From Incurvaria masculella (Eukaryota; Arthropoda; Insecta; Lepidoptera; Incurvariidae), in contig OX335654.1 of NCBI GenBank assembly GCA_946894095.1, forward strand, positions 18,485,687 to 18,549,686: a stretch of 64,000 bases of DNA. The letters run 5' to 3'. The first letter of the stretch is position 1, and the number at the start of each line of letters is the position of its first letter. Positions 43,840 to 54,385 of the stretch are shown one piece after another. The position numbers were made by a program, and so were the translations under genes. The notes under the pieces are model-generated. The model was given only the letters and a program-made list of their open reading frames with translations, was not told the DNA's origin and ran no database searches.

Positions 43840-44682
43840 GTCGCGAGTGCGAACCGCCGCATTCTGTGCAGTTTGTTGACATCGCGGTCGCGCCGCCGCT
43901 CGCCACGCCCGTCGCCCGCCGATCGCGTCGCTGTTTGCCAGTCCACATCGACTTTCTCTTGGCACCAAGGTTGAGATAAAAACCCAACTTAGTCGGAAAT
44001 AAAAGACTACAATAACTTCAAAATACTTGAAAATTCAGAGTGAAACTGTCAAAAAAGTGTCATAACTATATATATACTAGTTACTTACCTTCTACACTAC
44101 CTTCACTTTTAATCGATGTTTCGAAACGTTTGAATCGAAATGGAACCGGCACGGTTGTTGGTAAACAGATGCTCGCGCTTCGCGCCAAAACAAAAGTTCG
44201 CGCAAAATGAGTCAGTGCGTGCACGAATTTCTCTTCATTTCACGGTCGAGTCCCTCCCCCGCCCCGACCGCGACACGAAGATGGCGCTCAGGTAGACAAC
44301 TACAGAGCTTCCTCGTTTCGACAATGGGTGCTCAGAAAAAGTGCGGGCGATGCGACTGGACTCGCAATCTCTCCCTACAATGGGGCGCGTATTGTGCGCG
44401 ACTGACAATAGTCTCGGGTTCGGGAGCGCTTCCAAGGACGAGCCGCCATAGTGGTCGGCTCGGCGCGGGGCGTCCTGCGCGACGCCGCCAGTGCCGAGTG
44501 CGCAGCCGCCGGGTGTGGGCGCGTGCGACGCGTGAACTCTGCGCGCGAGTCTCGTGCGATCGCTCGCGATCTAGTGCAGGCACTTCAGTACGGACGGTAC
44601 ACTCCACTGTGCTTCGCGTCTTTGATTTTTTTTAAACGACGTTTATTCTTATTTGTGAAGTTTGTGACTGGCCGACAGTTCA
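43840..44682 (+). other. GC-rich island; possible alternative first exon
   Basis: CpG-rich at 43840-43960 and 44240-44620. A possible donor, GACAGTTCAG|GTGAATT, follows at 44683. ORFs of 66-142 codons on both strands are Arg-rich without domains. Spliced to 47885, this exon end (AG) plus A gives AGA, leaving the frame open upstream of the Myc ATG, so an extended N-terminus cannot be excluded with this exon. Confidence 0.25.
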
Positions 44683-44699
44683 GGTGAATTAAATTAGCT

Positions 44700-46375
44700 T
44701 TTTATTAATTTGTTTTATCTCTACTTAGGTGCTCATTTCACAAACTTGAACACCTTGCGCATCCAACGCTCGCTTGCACTCCACTCCAGGTCTACCAACG
44801 GTGTGCATCATTTTTTTCTGAACGGAATTAACTTTTTCGATTTTTCCATACTGGACATACAATTTCAAGACTTAGGAATATAATATTTTTACAACCAAAA
44901 ATTACAATCAATCGCATCTAGCTTTATGTTTTATAAAATGTTTTATTTACATTGCAACAATATTTTGTTTGGAACATTTTGGCTCGAGCTTGAAATATAA
45001 ATCAAATCATAATTCACTAGTACCTACTTATAGATATAAATTTTGTATTTCGAACATTTTAGCTTAACATGCATTAAAAATAAAAATAAACTTAATATCT
45101 AAAGCTAATGGAGACAAACGCTCCAAAAACTTATTTTACAACTAACGTAAATATTTTAAAAACTATAATAACAGTATTGTTCTAAATTGTATCTAAATCA
45201 TTAAGAATTATATTACTTTTAATCTACATCTTAGTAACTACCTCATACTTTTATATCGAATCGGCTCAATGCATCCGATAGTGCTTACGCTCCAAGATAT
45301 GAAGTAGGTAGTATATAGTATAGAAGTATGTAATCTGGAGTCAATATACCTACTTACCTGTAATAAATATATGTGAGAATTGCATGCATACTTCAGGTAT
45401 TTTTGTCAAGATTAGAAATTGGGCACGGTCTTCGTTGGCGCCGTGGAACCGAATTGGCGTGATAACGGGGATTACTATAATTCACAATTAGATAAAACAC
45501 TTTGGACACCTATCTAGGTTTTATTGATGTTTATAGACGTGTGTTATGTAATTTAAGTAATTAAATTGTGGTTATGTTTAAACAGTTACGATGTTTAAGT
45601 TTTTTTTAACGTTTTTACCGGATAATTCGGACATACATATTGTAGGTTATGATAACAATAATACCACACAAACACACATCAAAAACACAAATAAAGGACA
45701 ATAGACTGAGCGCATTCAGAATTACAGACGAACATTATATCATACACATATCATACATATACAGATAGATAGTGATATACAGATATCACTATTCGAGCTA
45801 CAATTTCAAATATAACAAGGACATGACAAGTAAACATAATAATAGAACACGAATGGACGAGAAAAGGAAAAAAACATATTTAAAACGAAAATGTATTTTA
45901 ACAATACTCAGGATAAATTGTTACCAACTTTTTGAGAATTTTTTAAATGTTTACTTCCATTGTCATTCCAGAAGAACTTTTATTTTCTAGAAAATGTTGA
46001 AATTGGAAAATATTTTTTGAAAGAAAGAAATAAAACCGAGTTTTTTTTCTAAATTTATTAATTTGAAGAGGATGGTCTGGAAAATGTATGCGATACTTTT
46101 TATAATAGGAAGGGACAATTAATTTTATCGTTTGTGATTTTGAAAATAATATATGTATACATTTGACGAGATATAAATCTACGCTGCTCCAGAGATTACA
46201 CTCCAAGTCCAGCCTGATTAAATAATGAGGTAATTGTCTGTTTTTATTTGTCGAGAATGAAAGATAGGACAAGGAGCGTTTTTGAATATTTTCAATCCGT
46301 TGTAGGTAGGTATATGAACTTTATAGGAAGGACACCAGATAATACTACAATGTTCAAGGATACTTCCCAGAGAGG
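44700..46375. other. AT-rich intronic sequence without features
   Basis: No ORF, repeat match or hairpin that I could support. Confidence 0.4.
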
Positions 46376-46620
46376 ATACTCCGCTGTCCGTCCGTCCGTC
46401 TGTCACAGGGCTGTATCTCATGAACCGTAATAGGTAGGCAGCTGAATTTTTTACAGATTGTGTATTTATTTTGCCGCTATAATAACAAATAGGTAAAATA
46501 AAAAAATATTAAAATTAAAGGGGGGTCCCATACAAAAAACATGATTTTTTGTATTAAATCTTGTACGATGGTACGGAACCCTTCGTGTGCGAGTCCGACT
46601 CGCACTTGGCCGGTTTTTTC
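46376..46620 (-). mobile_element. SINE-A, 3'-truncated, reverse
   Basis: Starts in the GGAC block (CTCCGCTGTCCGTCCGTCCG) and continues to GAGTCCGACTCGCACTTGGC then CGGTTTTTT. The GGGTACGGAACCC end is missing and is replaced by unrelated CAGAGAGGATACT. Confidence 0.85.
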
Positions 46621-46817
46621 AATATCGTAATCGGTCGCGGGAGCGGGCCGTGCGGGGCGGCCGACGTGACGTGACACGACATGACACGGTCACGCGAGCC
46701 GCGCGGGTCAAGTTCGCGCGCCCCTCCCCTCCCACCGCCCGCGCACTCCACCCCGCGCACTGCGGGGGCGGGGACGGGCTGCTCCGGGAAATGTCTTGTT
46801 CCGTGATCGATATTCTA

Positions 46818-47764
46818 GACAAGGAGGTCGCGACAAAAATGGTAACGATAACGTAAATGGCTGAAACTGGGTTCAAAGGATGAACCAACCATCTGAAGCT
46901 GAATGTGTCGTTCTGCCTGCGCCAAGTAATTGCGGTCGCGGCGCCCGAAGAAAATATTTATCTTGACAAAACAAATATGACGTTAATAGCTGCAAGAAAC
47001 GAAACATGAAAGTATCAGTACATACTTACTAAGCAATACCAAAACGGAGTAGCGGAGTTGCGTTTCGTAGTTATGGGTGATCTAGGTTACAGATATCAAA
47101 TCAAATCAAATTTTATTTTATAAAGGTACAGTAGAAAAACAGTTATGTTCCCTCTTTCCCAAACTAGTGCTTGACTGTATCATGGGAAAGAGGTTGCGCA
47201 TTAAAAAATAATAATAAACAAATACATGAACATCGATCCGAAGTAGTGATTTGGATGTTATGAAACGCTTTGATTTTGTGTTAGTGTATGTGTATAGGTA
47301 TTGTGTGTGATGTTGGTATATGTGTGTAAGGTGATAGGATGTGTGGCGTGGTGTAATGTGAGGGAAGGGAGGGGACTCGTAGAAAATAGTTGGCTTTATA
47401 AAGTCGTTACTAGCTAACTATACAGAGTAGATTTTCTGTCTGTTCATAGTTTTGTGCTAGTAGTCACCCATTTACCTGCTGTTTAAAATCGTGCTTGTTA
47501 GATATAACTTTAGGTATTTAAAGTATAATTAAAGTATTTAATTAAATTACCGACTGGTTATTCTTGTATAATTAATAGGTATCAATTTTTCTAGACAATC
47601 AGTATATTCATCAACATACCAACATCTATTTTATATAGCCAATCTAAATAACGCTTGGCACAGGCAGACCGACATATTTAGCATCAGTGGGTTGGTCTCT
47701 AACCTGGGAACCCAGATTCAGCCATTTACCTTACCGTAACCAAAAATGTCGTGACCTCCCGGAA
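46818..47764. mobile_element. Element E with a LINE tail inserted
   Basis: Left end ACAAGGAGGTCGCGACAAAA, right end AATGTCGTGACCTCCCGG, arms of at least 100 bp (TAAATGGCTGAAACTGGGTT / AACCCAGATTCAGCCATTTA). The centre is interrupted at 47097-47499. The right end lies 120 bp from the Myc coding-exon acceptor. TSD is not clear. Confidence 0.88.
47097..47499 (-). mobile_element. CR1-like LINE 3' end with target duplication AGATAT
   Basis: The reverse strand corresponds to 59846-60240: CACGATTTTAAACAGCAGGT, GTAACGACTTTATAAAGCCA, TTTGGGAAAGAGGGAACATA and the (GATTT)n tail. AGATAT stands on both sides (47091-47096 and 47500-47505), and the intact E copies read ACAGATATAAC at this point. It includes the last codons of the LINE ORF and the full 3' UTR. 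Confidence 0.92.
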
Positions 47765-47884
47765 TATTTGGTCTCTGCGAGCGTGACTCAGCAAATATAG
47801 TTTGGCGCCCTCTCGCAACGAGATCTCTGCGCCGCGTCACCCGCGATATTAGTCACTCATGTGTGCTCTTCTGCGTTGTTTCAG

Positions 47885-48651
47885 ATCGGTGCGCTCGCAC
47901 ACCTCCCCTGTGATAGAGGCCCCGCGCCTCCCTGTGATACCGCCGCCTAGCTTTAACGTACGTAGTGTAAGTAGCGCCGGCACGATGCTGTCGCCGCTGT
48001 TCGACGGCCCCGGCTTCCTGTTCGAGGAGAACTGGGAGATGACCGCCTTCCACCGCGAGGCGGCCGCGCTCACCGCCATGAGCGAGTTCTGGCGCGACAT
48101 CGAGGCGGAGGTCGGCGGGCTCGCCGGGCTCGCGGCGCCGCCCCCGCCCGGAGACCTCGACAGCCTGCTGGACTGGAGCATCGAGGCCGAGGCCGAGCAC
48201 GCGCAGGACAAGCTCGTCCACCACGACTGCATGTGGGCCGGCAAGTGCGACGACAAGCTCCATCCGGGCAACGCGCCGCTCGCCGCCTCGCCCTCGCCCG
48301 CCGCGCCCGCGCCCGCGCCCGCCGACACCGTGCAGAGCGTGCCGCCGGGCCGCAGCCTGCTGCTCGTGCAGCGCGCGCGCCCGCAGCCGCCGCCGCCGCC
48401 GCCGCGCCCCGACACGCCGCTCTCGCTCGACGAGGAGGAGCCGCCGCAGTTCCGGCACGTGGTCGACGTCGCCGGCACCGCGCGCCGCCTGCTCGACTGC
48501 TCGACGGTCGCCGCGGACCACTCGTACACGGCGCCGCCGCGGCCGGCCGCCTCGCCGCCGCCCGCCTCCGCCGCTGCCGCCGCCGCCGCCGCTGCCGCCG
48601 CCGCGCGCGCCCGCTACGACCATCTCGGCGTGCAGACACCCTCCGACTCCG
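47885..48651 (+). CDS. Myc: Myc transcription factor, N-terminal coding exon (partial gene)
   Basis: The exon begins after TTCTGCGTTGTTTCAG. The first 100 nt (47885-47984) carry no ATG. Translation starts at 47985 (GGCACGATGCTGTCG) and gives 222 codons plus one base before the donor GTCAGT at 48652 (phase 1). What I see: residues 80-88 HDCMWAGKC, which is Myc box II, the transactivation and TRRAP-binding motif; residues 31-42 AMSEFWRDIEAE, possibly a weak Myc box I counterpart; DTPLSLDEEE at 143-152; an alanine tract at about 196-207; and the exon end HLGVQTPSDS, where Myc proteins continue into the acidic EEIDVV block. The bHLH-leucine zipper that binds Max and E-boxes must lie on exons outside the window. 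Codon use is extremely GC-rich compared with the flanks, which also produces long antisense ORFs. The family assignment rests on box II and TPSDS, not on an alignment. Confidence 0.85.
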
Positions 48652-51600
48652 GTCAGTATCTCAACTATGTCCCAACATTTGCATAGCCTGTGTCACGGTC
48701 ATATTAGTCGGTATAAAGCTTGCTTGGGCAAGTGCAGTCTATCCTGCTCCTAACTCCTTTCAGGGAAGCAGCACCGGCCAACGTTTCTGTTCTGCATCGT
48801 GTCTAGCCCGCATAATGGAAACGAATAAACCTAATTTCACAGCTAAAATCCAAAATCGAGACTTGAGCATTCATACTTGATTTGAAATGTCGCTAAATTA
48901 AACTCCGCCATTTTCGCTACGTTCCGCTTAAGTTCCGCTCCAATTTGCGGGCGTGTCTGTTCTCGGAAACGTATTGTAGTCTGTCGATTCATCGTCGACC
49001 GATGAAAAGAATCGTTTATTCTCTCCGAGACGGCACCGCGCCGAGGGAAGAAATAGGATGGCCGCGCGTCTCCGTCTCTCCGCGAGTACGGAGCCAGCAG
49101 TGGCAGTTGCGAAGTTTTGGCGCGGTACGGGCGCGGCGCGCACGCGCTCTGCCTCGGAGCGCGGGAAACTCGCGTCGTATCGACCGCCCGCCGCCTCCCC
49201 CGCGCCCGCGCGCCCCCCCCGCCGCAACCCCGCGGCCGGCGTGTCTAGACGCACCCCCCGCGCCCGCGCCCGCCGCTCCGCCGCGCGCTCGCAATATCGC
49301 GCCCGCTTCCGGGAACTTTCCACGCCGCGGGACTCTGCCGAGCGGGGGCGTCGGCTGTAACTCGTTTTGCTTTGGAAGTTTATCTTCTAACTGTTTCGCG
49401 AAGTGCGGCTGAATAGTTTCGGTGGCTAGGTTTATAATAATGCGTTGCGCCGCAGATAAAGAAAAAACTATCTGTAATAGCGAGATCGAAACGTCTATTT
49501 CTCCCGTTCTTGATTGGACTCAACTGTCTGTAAAATCGAGCACTCCCCATCATATCTGACAGGCAGATCCATCGTAAATACAACGCGAGCACCCCTAACA
49601 AAATCAACACGCGTAAGATAAAATCCGCGCGATTACTTCTGCGTCCTGAGAGACGGTACGAAGATTCGGGGATGCTGCGACATCGCGCGGGCGCGGGGTC
49701 GGGCGGAGGTCGCGCGAGCGTCGCCCGGCGCGTCTGCGACCTTGCCGCATCCTGCGGCCGACCCTCGCCTCCCCGCCGCGACCCCTTCCGGCCCCGCATG
49801 ATCGATGTGTCTGCTGCCTGCTAAATCGCCGCCTCGATCCCTCTCCCTTCTAATTGTCGCCTCGACAATGACGCGGAGGGTCGGGCCCATAGATAAAGAG
49901 AGAGGAGATGTGGTATCAAACGCGTTTACTATGGGACCCGGTGTCTCCGATTTTCAAAAATTACCAATCCAAATTAAGCGTATCACATGAAGAAGTAGTT
50001 GCAGATATATTGTAGGGTGTGTGTAGGTAGGAACTGACGTGACGAACGCTGATTTAGAGCACATTCCCGCGCGGTGGCGATGTTTCGACTGTTTGGCATA
50101 CGACGCGCCGTCGGATTCCCATACGATTATATGGTTATTTTGACCATATAGCTGAGACGTGATATCGACCGCATGCCACTTCTCCTTCTTTCTCTTCGAA
50201 TCGGAATTGACATAAATATTACTACGTAAGGTTAGGCCCTTCCGTACAACAAAAATTGAGCAAAAACAGTGGTGGTATATGCGTCGCGGGGACACCACTT
50301 TGCGCCAGACAGCCGCTCGCCGTGGTCATTATGCCTGTGCGTTGCTTTAGCTTAGCTCAAAAAATGCCCAATTGAACCGACAAGAATTGTATGAAAGGGC
50401 ATTACTCCTTACTTTTGACATATCACCGATCCTGGGAGTCGTCCTTTCTCGCTTTTCGCTGTGACCTCACCGACAACATCGAAATGTTGCGACAGCGCTG
50501 ACATTCCTGCCCGTTCAGCGATCGCCGAGCGCGCCGGCCGGTACCCCAGTGCACGTGCAATTAACAATCGCGGTATGCCGGCACCGTTACTCCGATGAGA
50601 ATGCAACGGAACGAAATGGAATCTTATTCAGTATCTCGAGGCTGCCGGCCCGACCGGTTCTTGCCGCGCTGGAGTTGCTAGGCGACGACGCCTCCGTACG
50701 CGACCCGCCTATCCGATGACATCGCATTCCACGCTCAATGGACTCTCGTTGAAATTGAAATGCAAAGGAAGTCACCGAGAATCCAAGCGACTGGGTAATA
50801 AGACGACGTAATGGTAATTATTTAAAAAAAAGAACTTAAAAAAGTCGGGCGCGGCACAACACTAGGCTCGCAATTGTCGACGCCCCTTTGGCGCCATTTT
50901 CACGCCAATCTCTTGATCTCGCTACCGACACCGAGGCACTGCATTAGTCACTAGTCTATTGTTTCCCGTCAGGTTGTTATGTCTTAGTTGAGTGCTGTAG
51001 TTTCGTCTACACTGCAAGATAGGTTTTGTGTTTGTTTATTGTTTACTGCGTTCGACGTCTTTATCAATAACCCATTCATTAGATTTTATCGAACATCTGA
51101 ATTATTTTGTCGTAAAATGTTCTCAAAGGTTTGTAGCGTCCGTGCGCAGAGTAATTTTGTCTTTCTTGTTATTGCTAGTATGTGGTATGTTGTGATGGAA
51201 CTGATAAATAATGTACGTTATCTGCGTTAGGTGTTTCGCGATAACCTTAGCTTATCTAGTGACACAGTCACCCACATAATAAGCATATGTGAGCATTCCG
51301 ATAAAGTAATTTTAATTGGAACGTTACTCGATGTAGGTAACGTCTATCTGATTATATGAACCGTCAATAAAGCACCGGTTTTTTCTGCGAATAGGCAGCA
51401 ATACTGGGTCAGCGGTCTAGACTAGAAAATGTAATAACAGGTTCGGTCCGCGAGTCGGTTCCGGCTAAATATGGCGGCGAGCGGCTGTTTCGCGCCGCTT
51501 ATCGGTCGCTATCGAGGCTGCGCGCGCACTCCGCTGCATTTGCTCGCCCGTAGTCCGTAGTGCACTACCTACCCCAACATACGCAAGCTTCGCTGTAGGT

Positions 51601-52000
51601 GGTCCGGGACGCCATCTTGCGGTACCGCTCCCGCAATCAATATTCCATATTCGAAAAGATGCTCAATGGCAGCGATCGCTTCTGTTCTTTTTTAACACGC
51701 TTTTATTAGCTTGGGTTGTATCTATGTATGTATCTATGTAACGGAATCTTTGAACTTAATTTTCACCAGTTTCCAGAAGTCTGATTAATTTGAAACTTTG
51801 CATACGTATCAAGGACCGATGACAATGCAATAATTTCATAACAGTTTCCCATTATCCTTATTAGGACCGCCAGGATTAATCATTAACACGCTTTTATTAG
51901 CTTGGGTTGCATGTATCTATGTATGTAATGGAATCTTTGAGATTAATTTTCACCAGTTTCCAGAAGTCTGATTAATTTGAAACTTTGCATTCTCAGCCTC
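48652..52000 (+). other. Start of the downstream Myc intron; GC-rich patches
   Basis: Begins GTCAGTATCTC. No following exon with EEIDVV or bHLH coding sequence is seen to the end of the window. Patches at 49020-49360 and 49660-49800 are strongly CpG-rich with Arg/Ala/Pro-rich ORFs on both strands and no domain. 50400-50720 is moderately GC-rich. These may be intronic regulatory islands. Confidence 0.4.
50017..50165 (+). repeat. Dispersed repeat H, copy 2
   Basis: GTAGGTAGGAACTGACGTGA, GCGCGGTGGCGATGTTTCGA and GGCATACGACGCGCCGTCGG, ATTCCCATACGATTA as in 9865-10010. Confidence 0.7.
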
Positions 52001-52450
52001 AGTGGCCCAGTGGCGCGACACTTCGGCGATCGCTCTCCGAAGTTAAGCAACGCTGGGTCCGGTCTGGTCTTGGATGGGTGACCATTAGACCGTTGAGAGA
52101 GGCTGGCCGTGGTTCGGATTCCACGTTAAACTGTAGGTCCCCTTCCTTACTTACTAAGTGGTAGGGTTAATCCCGCCCGGGTTGGTACCATCGCATTGAA
52201 TGAACGATGGTCGAAGCGGCAATTAAAATTGTCCGTGTTTTCCATCCAGTTTAATGTAGCCGAGCAATATAAGGAAGGTCCTGGCATGGCACCTAGTTCC
52301 CATGTGGTGTGTTGGGCTAATACCATGACAGAAGGTGTGGTATTAGCCATCATGTCCAGTCACATAAAAAAAAAAGTATCAAGGACCGATGACAATGCAA
52401 TAATTTCATAACAGTTTCCCATTATCCTTATTAGGACCGCCAGGATTAAT
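51692..52450 (+). repeat. Tandem duplication of about 189 bp, second unit split by SINE-B
   Basis: Unit 1 spans 51692-51880 (TTAACACGCTTTTATTAGCT to CCGCCAGGATTAAT). Unit 2 spans 51883-51990 and continues at 52376-52450 after the SINE. Differences are few (TGAACTTAAT/TGAGATTAAT; one ATGTATCT shift). Confidence 0.93.
51991..52375 (+). mobile_element. SINE-B, full-length with 5S rRNA-like head, forward
   Basis: TCTCAGCCTCAGTGGCCCAG start, CTCCGAAGTTAAGCAACGCT (5S A-box region), CTTGGATGGGTGACCATTAG (5S C-box region), CGTGGTTCGGATTCCACG, the shared body and ACATAAAAAAAAAA. Unit 1 of the surrounding duplication gives the empty site TTTGCATACGTATCAAGG. In the filled site TTTGCAT|SINE|GTATCAAGG, the bases AC are missing and no clear target duplication is visible. 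Confidence 0.93.
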
Positions 52451-52557
52451 AAATTCTTTTATAGATCCTCTGTAGTGGAGTAAAAGAGACAGAGCTAGCG
52501 CGAGATCTGCGCATGCCCGCACTTTCGGACTTACTCTTTCGCTCGGGCACTTGGTAC

Positions 52558-52588
52558 TATGGAGTGTAGAGACTCTGTACACTCCATA
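52558..52588. repeat. Short hairpin at the edge of a retrotransposon remnant
   Basis: TATGGAGTGTA and TACACTCCATA around a 9-nt loop (GAGACTCTG), flanked by direct ACTTGGTAC copies. It marks the left boundary of the following ORF remnant. Confidence 0.8.
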
Positions 52589-52639
52589 CTTGGTACAGTA
52601 CAACGGAGGCAAAAATGTTTTCAGGATAATTGCGTTCTC

Positions 52640-54074
52640 ACCTTGTTCATTCTTTATGCAGAGCTGAACCCTACAAAATGCGAAGCAATATTCTCGAAAT
52701 TAACCGCCGATAGGACAACAGAAATCAAAAGCCTTTTGGAAAAAATTACACCGGGAATCAAAACTCTAACTGAAGAGAACAGATTCTTCCTGGGCGCCCC
52801 GTTGACGGAACAATCCACAACAACGCTTTTAGAAAATAAAACCAATATGTTGGAGATATTCACAAATCGCCTTCGTGCTATCCAACCTCATGTCGGCTTA
52901 CATCTCCTTAAATTTTGTTTTGGTACCCCACGATTCACATACTTTATGCGCTGTTGCCCTTTATGGCGCAATACAGAAGCACTAACTAAAATAGACGCTA
53001 TTGTCAAAAAAGGCCTATCCCAAATAACGAACATTCAATTAGAAGGAAATGCTTGGATACAAGCCTCTCTTCCCATAGGCTTCGGCGGAGTTGGCATACG
53101 ATGCACAAAAGATGTTGCACTTCCAGCATTTTTGAGTTCCGTCCACAGCAGTTTACCACTCGTGGGTAGTATTCTTTCACCATCACTTGGCTGTGATTTC
53201 GAGGTGGACTGCTTGAACAGGGCTATCGAAGGTTGGAAATCCAGGTGCCCAGAAGAACCTATTCCAATCCGTCTTAAACTCCAAAAAGCCTGGGATTTGC
53301 CGATTATAAAATCTATACACTCTTCCCTCTTGATGAATAGTGCTGACATTGACAAAGCTCGCATTCTAGCATCATCAGTCGCCGAATCCGGGGCGGGGGG
53401 CCTATCCATCACCAAGCCTAGGCACTCTGCTTGACAGTAACACTCTCAGAATTTCAATAGGCCTTCGAGTCGGTGCTAGATTGTGCCATCCTCATACGTG
53501 CGTCTGTGGTACCAACGTTACCGAATGGGGCCACCACGGTTTATCATGCCAAAGGAGCGCTGGTCGTTTATCCCGCCATTACAATATAAATAACATTATA
53601 AAAAGAGCACTGGTGACAGCAAACTACCCCAGCATCACCGAGCCCCCAGGAATCAGTCGCTCGGATGGTAAACGCCCGGACGGGGTGACCTTAGTGCCGT
53701 GGGCAAGTGGAAAGGCATTAATATGGGACGCCACCTGTGTGGATACTCTGGCGCCGTCCTACATTCAGGCCACTTCTCGCGCGGGCGGAGCGGCAGCTGA
53801 GAGGGCAGCAGCAAATAAACATCAAAAATACAGCTGCGTGGCGAGTTCTTTTGAGTTTTTAGCTTTCGCCGCCGAGACACTCGGTTCATGGTCACCAGAA
53901 GCGATAACTTTTGCTTCAACGTTAGGCAAACTTTTAAATGAAAGTTCTGGTGATCCCAGGTCCGGGGCACATTTTGTCCGGCGAATAAGCCTCGAAATCC
54001 AAAGAGGCAACACCGCCAGTATTCTAGGTACAGCTGAAGCTCCGGCTCTTTTAGAAGAAGTTTTTTATCTTTAA
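52640..54074 (+). pseudogene. RLE-type non-LTR retrotransposon, 3' part, one frameshift
   Basis: Two ORFs in different frames read as one protein if a single shift is allowed in the G-run at 53390-53400. The first contains LNPTKCE (sequence that normally follows the RT catalytic motif), FLGAPL, and GFGGVGIRCTKDVALPAFLS. The second carries CVCGTNVTEWGHHGLSC, a C-x-C-x8-H-x4-C knuckle, then RPDG, WDATCVDTL, AAERAAANKHQKY and RISLEIQRGNTASILGT. A CCHC knuckle followed by RPD...WD is the arrangement of restriction-like-endonuclease LINEs (R2/NeSL-type). The RT fingers and palm are absent, so the copy is 5'-truncated. The stop is at 54072, and AATAAAG at 54121 may be its polyadenylation signal. 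It is inactive. The clade is not certain. Confidence 0.75.
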
Positions 54075-54385
54075 GTCTAAATTAAATATGTATTTTATTA
54101 ACATTAGTTCCTACCTATCTAATAAAGAGATTGTACAACCGAACATAAATTTTTAATCTATTTATTTTACGGGACAAAATTTGGTAAACACCAATGCTTT
54201 GAAATTACAGTCGATAAGGAAGGAATTTAATACGATCAAAAAATTTGTAATTATAAAGTCTTATTGATTGGAGTACAAATAATGCATATGAATTCGAAAA
54301 ATCGAACTAAAAAATGAAAAATAAATAATAGTTTAAAAAAACTAAAAAAACACGCTTTTATAGCTAACCGAACTAAAAAATAGAA

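Larger units (their letters stand above)
42871..47884 (+). other. Candidate first intron of Myc
   Basis: Bounded by GTGAGT (42871) and TTCTGCGTTGTTTCAG (ending 47884), about 5.0 kb. It holds a second GC-rich island (43850-44690), an AT-rich middle (44700-46375) with nothing recognisable, one SINE-A and one element E with a LINE insert close to the acceptor. Confidence 0.4.

Noticed and set aside
47849..48639. Long reverse-strand and alternative-frame ORFs (up to 256 codons) over the Myc exon
   Set aside because: They are produced by the extreme GC-rich codon use of the sense frame. Their translations are Arg/Gly/Ala-rich with no domain.
51991..52110. Genuine 5S rRNA gene
   Set aside because: Only the central promoter region matches, the ends of 5S are absent, and the segment is joined to the SINE-B body in several copies.
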